Assembly: GCA_035318985.1 (NCBI GenBank) | Contig: DATHDP010000061.1 | Coordinates: 1-37,554, forward strand | Source: VBAS01 sp035318985 | GTDB taxonomy: Bacteria > Bacteroidota > Bacteroidia > Chitinophagales > Chitinophagaceae | DNA: 37,554 nt | Direction of reading: 5' to 3' | Shown: in pieces, positions 30,528 through 37,554 of the stretch | Position numbering within the stretch: the stretch's first letter is position 1 | Layout of the letters: every line of letters begins with the position of its first letter | Translations under genes and position numbers: made by a program | The notes under the pieces: generated by a model | Told to the model about the DNA's origin: nothing | Database searches by the model: none | Seen by the model: the letters and a program-made list of their open reading frames with translations, nothing else

Positions 30528-32450
30528 ATGCCACTCGCCAGAATTACCACTACTTTACTTTCTTTTCTTATTTCGTCAGCTTCTTTTTCACAAATGGGAT
30601 TTCCGGAATTTGGAAAATTCACCGCTGAGGAAATTTCTTTAAAGCAATGCGCTTTTGACCCGGAAGCTGAAGCTGTGATATTGCTCGATAAAGCGGTAGT
30701 TAATCATGATGATGAATACCAGATGATAACTGAAAGACGGATAAGAATTAAAATTTTAAATGAAAAAGGGTTGGACAGGGCAAATATCGTTATACCTTTT
30801 TATCATAAAGATCAATTTGAATATATAAAAGATGTAGTTGCCTATACTTACAATTTTGATGAGTCTGGCAGACAGTCAACTCTAGCGGTAGAGAAAAATT
30901 CAATTTACACTGAAAAGAAAAATAATTATTATTCACTTATAAAATTTGCTTTGCCTGCTGTAAAGCCAGGAAGTATCATCGAATATCATTATGTAAGCAC
31001 CATGAAGCATTATGGAGGATTAGACGAGTGGAAATTTCAATCTGATCTGCCAACCATACAAAGCAGTTTTTTGCTAGAGGTCCTTCCACGAGCAGAGTTT
31101 GCCTATAACGTACAGAAAAAACCTTCTTTCAGAATTCAAGTTAAAACCATGACGGACCAAGGAAGAGTATACTTTGAAATGAACGACATACCTGCTTTAC
31201 GAATCGAACCTTATATGGATGCCCCACGTGATTACATTCAAAAAGTGATCTTTCAGCTATCAGGTTATCTCAGCACTTATGGAAGTAAATTAAATGTGAA
31301 TACCACCTGGAAATCGCTGGCGTACGAACTGATGGGTGACAAACAATTCGGGGCTCAATTGGATAAAGATCTAAAAATTGAAGAGATAAAAAGACTTATC
31401 CTGCCCGAAAGTTCACAGCAAGACAAACTGAGGATCATTTATGAATTTATAAAGAAAAATATTACATGGAACGGTTATGAAAGCAAATTTGCTCCTGATG
31501 GATTAAAAGCTGTATGGGAAAGAAAAAAAGGCAGCGCAGGTGAAATTAATTTATTGCTGACAAATCTTTTGAGTGCTGCACATATTGAAGCATATCCTGT
31601 ATTGGCTGCAGAAAGAGATTTTGGAAAAATTGATACTACTTACCCTTACATTGAAAGGTTTAATAAAACCGTTGCATTTGCTATAGCAGATGGCAAACAA
31701 TACATACTTGATGCTACCCAGGAAAATTGCCCTGTAGGGCTTACCCCATTTTCTTTGCTTGGCACTAAAGCATTTCTTGTTGATAAAAAGATATTTAACA
31801 TTATAAAAATTTCTCCGGGTGGGTCGTATTATAAAAATGTGATCACTATCAAGGGTAAAATGGATACCAAAGGTTTAATAACTGCTGAAGCAAATGTGAA
31901 AAGCTACGAATATGCAAGACAAATTCGTTTAGACGAAGTGAAAAGAGATAGAAGAAGATTTATTAATGAAAATTTTGAAAAACCTTATGAAGGATTAGGT
32001 GTCGATAGTTTTTTAGTACTACTCCCGGGAAGCGATTCAATACCATTAGAACAAATTGTTCAGTATAAACAGCAATTAAATGAAAGTGGAGGTTTTATTT
32101 TTTTCAACGCAAATCTTTTTACAGGGTTAGAAAAAAGTCCTTTCTCTTCTTCTGTTCGTTTTACAAATGTAAATTTCGGCTTTCCCTATAATGTTTTAGT
32201 AGAGGAAAAAATCAAGTTGCCCGATGGAGTTAAAATTGATGTGCCGGAAGATAAAATACTTGTATCTAATGATAATACAATACAGGCAGTTCGCCAGGTA
32301 AGTTTTGAAGGCGGGGAATTAAAAATAGTAATTCGGTTTGTGCAAACAACAACGCTGGTCACTACTAATGGTTATACTGCGATGAAAGAATTTTATAAAC
32401 AGATGACGGATATGCTTAATGAGCCAATAGTACTGAAACTTCCAAACTGA
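30528..32450 (+). CDS. Exported DUF3857/transglutaminase-like protein with degenerate active site
   Basis: 640 aa with a signal peptide (~1-21, ends SFSQ). A DUF3857 domain (~50-230) is followed by a transglutaminase-like core (~285-420) and a C-terminal beta domain. In active cores a cysteine follows the Gly-rich turn; here the segment is ERKKGSAGEINLLLTNLLSA (~327-346) with Ala at the expected position, and the usual His before the final strand is not obvious (ERFNKTVAFA, DGKQYILDAT keeps the Asp). It is therefore probably not a protease or transglutaminase but a binding protein in the envelope. This gene type is common in Bacteroidota. No partner is adjacent. Confidence 0.8.
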   Translation: MPLARITTTLLSFLISSASFSQMGFPEFGKFTAEEISLKQCAFDPEAEAVILLDKAVVNHDDEYQMITERRIRIKILNEKGLDRANIVIPFYHKDQFEYIKDVVAYTYNFDESGRQSTLAVEKNSIYTEKKNNYYSLIKFALPAVKPGSIIEYHYVSTMKHYGGLDEWKFQSDLPTIQSSFLLEVLPRAEFAYNVQKKPSFRIQVKTMTDQGRVYFEMNDIPALRIEPYMDAPRDYIQKVIFQLSGYLSTYGSKLNVNTTWKSLAYELMGDKQFGAQLDKDLKIEEIKRLILPESSQQDKLRIIYEFIKKNITWNGYESKFAPDGLKAVWERKKGSAGEINLLLTNLLSAAHIEAYPVLAAERDFGKIDTTYPYIERFNKTVAFAIADGKQYILDATQENCPVGLTPFSLLGTKAFLVDKKIFNIIKISPGGSYYKNVITIKGKMDTKGLITAEANVKSYEYARQIRLDEVKRDRRRFINENFEKPYEGLGVDSFLVLLPGSDSIPLEQIVQYKQQLNESGGFIFFNANLFTGLEKSPFSSSVRFTNVNFGFPYNVLVEEKIKLPDGVKIDVPEDKILVSNDNTIQAVRQVSFEGGELKIVIRFVQTTTLVTTNGYTAMKEFYKQMTDMLNEPIVLKLPN

Positions 32451-32520
32451 TATCACTTGTTGATCTAAAAATCAAAATATTTCAGGTATTGTATCATGCT
32501 TCTTCTGCATCGGAGTTGTT

Positions 32521-32820
32521 TTATTTTATGTAATTAAGAGTAATAAGCGATATTATAATAAGAATGCCGACCAATGATATGATGAATAAATAGTCTGCAA
32601 CTGTTTCCAATCGTTTTTCAATTGAATGATTTGAAGTGCGAATTGAAAAAAAAGAAAACAAACAAGAAACAATCAGCAAAATTGCAATTACAGAAGTAAG
32701 TTCATCAATAATACTGCCTTCTGCTTTATCAGTAACGTGCAGCGAGGTAATAACAAAAAGACAAAATCCTAAAAGATTTGCAGAAGTGTTTAAGATATGT
32801 TGTGACGTATTGTTTGGCAT
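32521..32820 (-). CDS. Small three-span membrane protein, unknown
   Basis: 99 aa with hydrophobic segments at ~13-30, ~38-60 and ~75-96 (SVIAILLIVSCLFSFFSI, DYLFIISLVGILIIISLITL). No domain is recognised. The reading frame is clean, with an ATG start, and stands alone between a + gene and the TraB gene. A chance ORF cannot be fully excluded, but the hydrophobic pattern argues for a real protein. Confidence 0.5.
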   Translation of the reverse strand: MPNNTSQHILNTSANLLGFCLFVITSLHVTDKAEGSIIDELTSVIAILLIVSCLFSFFSIRTSNHSIEKRLETVADYLFIISLVGILIIISLITLNYIK

Positions 32821-32931
32821 ATTGAAATTTTCACTTGTAATTTAGCAGGAATTGTTTAGCCATAATGTTAAACAGTCCTGGTTCAATACACCATTCACTT
32901 TAAACTTTCTCAGAAACTCAGCCAGATCAAC

Positions 32932-33855
32932 TCAAATCACTCTTTCCATTTTCATCTTATACTTAACAGGTCTGACCTTAAACCCTTCTTTGCGTAATAA
33001 TTTTATTACTCCTTTTTCTCCGGCAAGATGTCCAGCTCCTACGGCAATCGTTAAACTTTTCTCAGGCATCAACTTCTTTAATTTTTCCACCCAATTGCGG
33101 TTGCGGTTATAAATTAAAATGTCTTCGTAATTACCAAGACCACCATCATCTGTTTGTACAAATTCACCCAGTTTTTCAATATCCTGTGCTTTGTAAGCTT
33201 CTATCATTTCTTCGAATTGTTTATCAGCTTCTGATTTTGATCCGCTATCATTAACGTATTTTAATAATTGCGCTGCCTGTAGTTTATAAGGTATGCTGTC
33301 AAATATGGATGCCTGGTAACTCATGGTTTCAAGTCCATCCACCCTCTTTTTATTTCTCTTTGCTTCTTCCAATATCAGTTGTTCCATTGCCACCGGTTCA
33401 TCACAGCCTACACCTGATTCCATTAATAATGATGAAGCAAGCATTGGTTTATAAGTTTCCAATTGTGAAAAAGGCAACAGGCCACCTTTGCTTTCCATAA
33501 ACTCCTTTACTTTTTCATAATCTTCTTTGCTAAGCAGATCGGCAAGCGTAGTATCATTACGCATTTTAAAATCCTTGATAGCTGATAACATCTCCATCAG
33601 GTTGTCCATATCCACTTCAAAATATACCCGGTCAGATCTTTGAATAGCTGCGACCAAACTATCGCCAAGAGAAGCATCATCTTTACATATCATATGAATA
33701 GTGCCATATATATAGGAAGGTTTGGTTAAGCCATTACCACTAACTTCCCAAAGCAATGATTTCTCTAACGGCTTTTTATTAACCTGTGCATCTGCATTCG
33801 CCGTAATTATACTTAAAGCAAAAAGCGGAAGCAGGTATTTAGTAAATGTTTTCAT
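32932..33855 (-). CDS. TraB/GumN-family exported protein
   Basis: 307 aa with a signal peptide at ~1-23 (ITANADAQ). Family motifs are visible: LLWEVSGNGLTKPSYIYGTI (~35-54) followed by HM, and near the C-terminus LTIAVGAGHLAGEKGVIKLL (~269-288) with the conserved GxxH. Such proteins resemble Tiki-type metalloproteases; the His of GTIHM and GAGHL could bind metal. Activity in bacteria is not established. It lies 7 nt downstream of the UbiD-family gene on the same strand, so the two are likely co-transcribed. Confidence 0.87.
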   Translation of the reverse strand: MKTFTKYLLPLFALSIITANADAQVNKKPLEKSLLWEVSGNGLTKPSYIYGTIHMICKDDASLGDSLVAAIQRSDRVYFEVDMDNLMEMLSAIKDFKMRNDTTLADLLSKEDYEKVKEFMESKGGLLPFSQLETYKPMLASSLLMESGVGCDEPVAMEQLILEEAKRNKKRVDGLETMSYQASIFDSIPYKLQAAQLLKYVNDSGSKSEADKQFEEMIEAYKAQDIEKLGEFVQTDDGGLGNYEDILIYNRNRNWVEKLKKLMPEKSLTIAVGAGHLAGEKGVIKLLRKEGFKVRPVKYKMKMERVI

Positions 33856-33862
33856 GAGCTAT

Positions 33863-35824
33863 TTAAACTTTTATTGATTGAGTTGATTCAGACACTATTG
33901 CTTCTTCCCCATACATCTGGTCTTTAAATTTTAAAGACGGTGAAGAGATAAAATTACCGATACCAAGATCATTCCATTTTGCATCCACTGCCATTATGGT
34001 AGCATCGTCTGCCACAATAATGTTTGGCCAATCACGATTAAAATCATCAAACTCCTTCGTTTTACGGGTACCGTCGAAGCCGATGCAAGCCGTATACAAG
34101 CTATGAGGTTCGAGCTGTGAGCTGCGAGTCTGTTGCTTATTTATATGATAATCTCTTTTGGGATCGAGATTATTGCAGAAACGCCATAGAGCTGTTGGCA
34201 GATCATTTGCATCTACAGTATGTTCTACATAAAGGATCATCTTCACTGCCGCTATTTCTGATAACGAACAAATCTTTTCATGCAATTCTTTTATATGTTC
34301 TTTCCTGTTCTTTTTTACTGAAATTATTAAGCAAGGAATCTGTTTTGCGAGTAATGATGAATTGACCGCCTCTATTTCATCAAACTTCTTCTCCAACAAA
34401 GAATTAATTTTTAATTGTTCATTATTAATTATTAATTCGTAACCTCCATCCACTTCCTCATCATGTTTGTGAGTTCCATCAATACACATTTTTCCTCCAA
34501 ATCCCAACTTACTGCAGCTATGATCAAGCACATCCATCGGTCCTTGTGAAAAATAAATATCAGTTGCGGGATTCATGTTCTTAAAAACATATTTAGCCAA
34601 CTCTTCATAATTCTGAATTTTCATTTCACCATCCACCAATACCAATATCTTATTAAACATCATTTGCCCGGCACCCCACATAGCATTCATTACTTTTTGC
34701 CCTTGTCCTGCATAATCTTTTTTAATTTTTGCTATCACCAGGTTATGAAACACTCCTTCCACCGGCATATCCATATCAACTATTTCGGGGATCAGTGTCA
34801 TTTTTATAGGCGCTAAAAAGATCCTTTCGGTTGCTTTTCCGAGCCATGCATCTTCCTGCGGCGGAATACCAACAATAGTTGCGGGGTAAACCGCATTTTT
34901 TTTATGAGTGATCGCAGTGATATGAAATCGCGGATACCAATCAGGCAATGAGTAATAACCGGTATGATCACCAAATGGTCCTTCCCATATCATTTCATCA
35001 TTTGGATCAACATAGCCTTCAATAATAAAATCTGCATCAGCGGGCACTTCAACTTCTGGCTGAGTAATGCATTTCACTAGTTCCACTTTTTTCTTTCTTA
35101 AAAACCCGGCCAGCATGTATTCATCCACATTCTCAGGTAATGGCGCAGTTGCAGAATATGCATATACAGGATCGCCACCCAATGCAACCGCAACCGGCAT
35201 TCTTTTATTTAATTTTTTATACTCGTTAAAATGTTTGGCTGAAACTTTATGCTTATGCCAATGCATACCGGTAAGTGTTGGTTCAAATACCTGCATTCTA
35301 TACATTCCAACATTTCTTATACCTGTATTAGGATCTTTTGTATGGATAACGGGTAAGGTAACAAACGGGCCCCCATCTTTTGGCCAGCAGGTAATTACCG
35401 GAAGTTTTGTAATGTCTGACTCACGCATCACTATTTCCTGGCATTCACCTCTCCCACTTTTTACAGTCGGCATCCATGACGCAAATTGGCTCAGCTTCGG
35501 AAGCATTTTTAATTTATCAAGTATCCCTTCTTTAGGTGCTGATAATAACTTAAATAAATTTTCTATTTCTTTAGCCACATCATCCAAACGCTGAACGCCA
35601 AGGGCCAGGCACATTCTTCGTTCACTTCCATACGCATTCATCAATACTGGAAAATCATACCCGGTATTTTCAAACAACAAAGCTTTACCACCGGCGGGTT
35701 GTTTACTCATACGGTCTGTAATCTCCGCCATTTCTAATTTGGGGTCTACAAAAGTTTTTATGCGAAGTAACTCACCTTCTTTTTCTAATGTATCTATAAA
35801 TTGTTGCTGATTACGATATGCCAT
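33863..35824 (-). CDS. UbiD-family decarboxylase with two repeat-derived inserts
   Basis: 653 aa. UbiD enzymes use prenylated FMN to decarboxylate aromatic acids; in menaquinone-using Bacteroidota this form probably acts in quinone synthesis (inference). Family features include MYRMQVFEPTLTGMHWHKHK (~174-193), VAVALGGDPVYAYSATAPLP (~212-231), EGPFGDHTGYYSLPD (~282-296) with the catalytic-region Glu/Asp, and KILVLVDGEMKIQNYEELAK. The prenyl-FMN synthase UbiX is not nearby. Two segments are odd: ~462-475 (IINNEQLKINSL) and ~565-575 (QTRSSQLEPHS) are encoded by degenerate tandem words usually found between genes, which may lengthen the protein. TraB/GumN follows 7 nt later. Confidence 0.9.
   Translation of the reverse strand: MAYRNQQQFIDTLEKEGELLRIKTFVDPKLEMAEITDRMSKQPAGGKALLFENTGYDFPVLMNAYGSERRMCLALGVQRLDDVAKEIENLFKLLSAPKEGILDKLKMLPKLSQFASWMPTVKSGRGECQEIVMRESDITKLPVITCWPKDGGPFVTLPVIHTKDPNTGIRNVGMYRMQVFEPTLTGMHWHKHKVSAKHFNEYKKLNKRMPVAVALGGDPVYAYSATAPLPENVDEYMLAGFLRKKKVELVKCITQPEVEVPADADFIIEGYVDPNDEMIWEGPFGDHTGYYSLPDWYPRFHITAITHKKNAVYPATIVGIPPQEDAWLGKATERIFLAPIKMTLIPEIVDMDMPVEGVFHNLVIAKIKKDYAGQGQKVMNAMWGAGQMMFNKILVLVDGEMKIQNYEELAKYVFKNMNPATDIYFSQGPMDVLDHSCSKLGFGGKMCIDGTHKHDEEVDGGYELIINNEQLKINSLLEKKFDEIEAVNSSLLAKQIPCLIISVKKNRKEHIKELHEKICSLSEIAAVKMILYVEHTVDANDLPTALWRFCNNLDPKRDYHINKQQTRSSQLEPHSLYTACIGFDGTRKTKEFDDFNRDWPNIIVADDATIMAVDAKWNDLGIGNFISSPSLKFKDQMYGEEAIVSESTQSIKV
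34101..34132. repeat. GAGCTGTGAGCTGCGAGT word inside UbiD gene
   Basis: A degenerate tandem word (GGTTCGAGCTGTGAGCTGCG) of the type common between genes in this phylum, here translated in frame near residues 565-575. Confidence 0.6.
34401..34440. repeat. ATTAATTATTAATAATG-type word inside UbiD gene
   Basis: Repetitive TTAATTTTTAATTGTTCATT then ATTAATTATTAATTCG, read in frame as Ile/Asn/Leu-rich residues ~462-475. The base composition is far more AT-rich than the surrounding gene. Confidence 0.6.
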
Positions 35825-35841
35825 TGCTTATAAATAAACCT

Positions 35842-35849
35842 CAAAGTTA
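35842..35849 (-). promoter_or_regulatory. -7 box TAACTTTG of UbiD-family gene
   Basis: The minus strand reads TAACTTTG, an exact TAnnTTTG match, 17 nt before the ATG. ATTG about 21 nt upstream (complement of 35871-35874) may be a weak -33 element. Confidence 0.5.
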
Positions 35850-35906
35850 GTATTAGTTGTCTATGAGTAACAATTAACAAATGAGGAATGGCAATATGTT
35901 TATGAG

Positions 35907-36776
35907 TTATAACGGAACAGTTGGGCAACCATATTTTCCCTTTTTGCCAAATCCACGACTACGGCTGCTTCCACCACCACCGCCAAACGATGGGCGGAAC
36001 ATTATATTAAGCCCTGTGAAGTAATACATATCTTTTTGCGTGGCACCCCCACGTTGTGTTTGCTTAGTCGGAAAAGCCGCGTCTCCACCGGGAACTTCAT
36101 CGCTTCGATAAGAAAAATCAACAGCAGTTTGTCCTCTTGCAGCAAGCAGGTCATTTTGATCCGGATAACTTGTACTTACGTCATCCAAATAATCGGTAAA
36201 CAATTTTCTTAACCCGATCTCAAATCCAATCCGAAGATTTTCTGAAATTGCAAATTTTACACCTCCACCAAAAGGTATGTTTACCTGCCATAATGAATAA
36301 GGTTTTTTATCGGGATAAATTCCCTGCCCCTCAGTACTTAGTGGCTGTAAAAAAACTTTGTTTTCGGCCGAATCATATGCATAGGGATTAAAATGAAAAA
36401 GTCCCAGGCCTACAAAACCATAAGGTGAGAATCTCCTTTCGTAGAGATTAAATAAATAATATTCTCCAACAATGGAGAATTCTGATATGGCTGATTCAAA
36501 ATGCAAATTTCTCATCCGGAGATATTCTTTCTCACTATAAATATCACTTCCATTAACTCGTGCAAAGTTGTAAGAACCGCGAATAAGGATCTGGTCTTGC
36601 AATTCATAGTGAACAGTAAGACCAATAAAGCCATTCGTTAATTTCTTATGGTAAAGTTTGTCAAGTAAGTCGCCATTATAGTTGGCTAATCCTCCTGCCA
36701 CACCAATAAATACACGTTGTGCGGGGACAAATAAAACACTCAATAAAAAAAGAATAAACAGATAACCTGTTTTCAT
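35907..36776 (-). CDS. DUF6089-like outer-membrane beta-barrel protein
   Basis: 289 aa from ATG 36776; an ATG five codons upstream is possible, but MKTGYLFILFLLSVLFVPAQ is a clean signal peptide. The mature part has alternating aromatic strands (SEFSIVGEYYLFNLYERRFS, PYGFVGLGLFHFNPYAYD) typical of a small outer-membrane barrel, with DYLDDVSTSYPD, a loop motif shared with the next gene. The C-terminus is Gly/Ser/Arg-rich (FGGGGGSSRSRGFGKKGKYG), which is unusual for a barrel end. It lies in tandem with a paralogue 103 nt upstream. Function unknown. Confidence 0.82.
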   Translation of the reverse strand: MKTGYLFILFLLSVLFVPAQRVFIGVAGGLANYNGDLLDKLYHKKLTNGFIGLTVHYELQDQILIRGSYNFARVNGSDIYSEKEYLRMRNLHFESAISEFSIVGEYYLFNLYERRFSPYGFVGLGLFHFNPYAYDSAENKVFLQPLSTEGQGIYPDKKPYSLWQVNIPFGGGVKFAISENLRIGFEIGLRKLFTDYLDDVSTSYPDQNDLLAARGQTAVDFSYRSDEVPGGDAAFPTKQTQRGGATQKDMYYFTGLNIMFRPSFGGGGGSSRSRGFGKKGKYGCPTVPL

Positions 36777-36879
36777 GCGCCTGATTTGCATTGGTTGTGC
36801 AAAAATAAGGCCTGAATCATTGAATTAGCTATAATTGATTATTCTCTCCAAAGGAGTTCTTCGGGCAATTAGCATGTGG

Positions 36880-37554
36880 CTATTGTTGCACACTCCGGGG
36901 GCAACGGGTAAAATGAAGTGCAGAGGAATTTTCCGGTTTGAATACTTTGAATAATTGAGCAAATGCAGAAAACTTAATTTCAAAATTCACTCCGAAGAAA
37001 TAATACCAATCCATTTCAGAGGGTGTGCCCCTTTTATCACCATGATTGGGATAAGGCAAACCTCCGGTGATCTCATCTCCGCGATAAGCCATTTCAACTG
37101 CTTTGGCGCCTTTTGCCTGTAGCAAAACATTCTTGTCAACATATATGCTGCTTACATCATCAAGATAATCAGTGAATGTTTTTCGCTGGATCATTTCAAC
37201 ACCAATATTTATGTTTTCGTTAATTGCATATCGTGCCCCAAAGCCAAAACCAAGTGCTATTTGAGTAAGCTTATATGGTTTTTGTTCTGGAAATTGAGAA
37301 AGCCCCTGTCCTTCTGTACTTAGTGGGTTTAAAAAAACTTTATTGCCACTCACATCATATGCCCATGGGTTGAAATGATAAAATACAGCATCGCCGAATA
37401 CATAAGGGGTAAAATGTGATGTTGACAGATCAAGCAAGGAAGCTTCCAAACCAATTGAAACTTCTTTTATTGTTGACTTAAAACTGAGGTTACGTGTTTT
37501 TAGATAATCGCGATTATAATGATCAGCTGCATCAATCTGGCCAATTGCGAAACC
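36880..37554 (-). CDS. DUF6089-like outer-membrane protein, paralogue (5' end beyond window)
   Basis: The frame is open to the right edge, so this is the C-terminal ~224 residues; the TTG at 37449 is an internal codon (leucine in IGLEAS), not a start. It is clearly a paralogue of the preceding protein: YLKTRNLSFKSTIKEVSIGL corresponds to YLRMRNLHFESAISEFSIVG, and both share FNPWAYD/FNPYAYD, a PLSTEGQG segment, FTDYLDDVS and YRGDEITGG/YRSDEVPGG. The C-terminus (FTRCPRSVQQ) lacks the Gly-rich tail of its neighbour. Together they indicate a local gene duplication. Confidence 0.82.
   Translation of the reverse strand, partial: GFAIGQIDAADHYNRDYLKTRNLSFKSTIKEVSIGLEASLLDLSTSHFTPYVFGDAVFYHFNPWAYDVSGNKVFLNPLSTEGQGLSQFPEQKPYKLTQIALGFGFGARYAINENINIGVEMIQRKTFTDYLDDVSSIYVDKNVLLQAKGAKAVEMAYRGDEITGGLPYPNHGDKRGTPSEMDWYYFFGVNFEIKFSAFAQLFKVFKPENSSALHFTRCPRSVQQ

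Noticed and set aside
32866..32885. TAATGTTAAAC, similar to the XerD arm of dif
   Set aside because: Only about ten bases match and there is no XerC arm at the right spacing.
1..37554. CRISPR arrays, tRNA or rRNA genes, insertion sequences with transposase, integrase genes
   Set aside because: None was seen: no regularly spaced direct repeats, no recognisable cloverleaf, and no transposase or tyrosine/serine recombinase ORF.

Overview
The window looks like an AT-rich Bacteroidota chromosome, most like the Chitinophagia (Chitinophagaceae). The evidence is the protein families (DUF6089 barrels, a BT_3928-type DoxX protein, DUF1599, an NDH-2 ending in a membrane anchor), the lack of Shine-Dalgarno sequences, several TAnnTTTG -7 promoter boxes close to start codons, and intergenic palindromes and degenerate tandem words common in that group. 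No organism can be named from the sequence alone.

Layout. 1-4771: the 3' end of an AAA+ ATPase gene, a TPR membrane protein, NADH dehydrogenase type II, a HEAT-like protein, a YdjC/ChbG deacetylase and a small basic-tailed protein. 4772-7236: an AT-rich accessory stretch. It opens with a near-perfect Xer/dif site (4883-4910) followed by an inverted dif-like partner, so that about 145 nt can fold into one interrupted hairpin. Three small genes follow: a single-span membrane protein, a HEPN-like Rx4H protein and a 96-aa orphan. Two of them are preceded by the same front end (36-bp repeat, spacer, 15-bp repeat, intrinsic terminator, 17-bp repeat), and all three share an A/C-rich sequence just before the ATG. 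7237-37554: ordinary core genome: a TPR protein, gyrA, a GYF_2-like protein, a saccharopine dehydrogenase-like enzyme, a cupin, a sirtuin, a VWA lipoprotein, EVE, LutA-like, ribH, TPR, pdhA, recF, a DciA-like protein, CBS, a peptide-type ABC permease, a DoxX-like protein, DUF1599, folP, an FKBP lipoprotein, a DHH phosphoesterase, ndk, a DUF3857 protein, TraB/GumN, UbiD and a tandem DUF6089 pair.

Gene direction changes around the dif-like site. To its left most genes are on +; beyond the accessory stretch 21 of 29 genes are on -. That is what co-orientation with replication predicts if this is the terminus. My reading is that the window spans a dif site with one or two small Xer-associated elements inserted beside it, the first carrying a possible two-gene HEPN/membrane defence or toxin module. 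The site match and the repeats are seen directly; the mobility and the function are inference.

A second theme is repeat invasion. Three copies of a TAGCCCC...GGGACTT palindrome sit exactly at gene ends: one supplies the pdhA stop codon, one encodes the RibH C-terminus, and one abuts a start codon. Degenerate tandem words form long inverted pairs between genes and also lie in frame inside the saccharopine dehydrogenase and UbiD genes. These words also create false N-terminal extensions for the DciA-like and DHH proteins, whose starts are corrected here.
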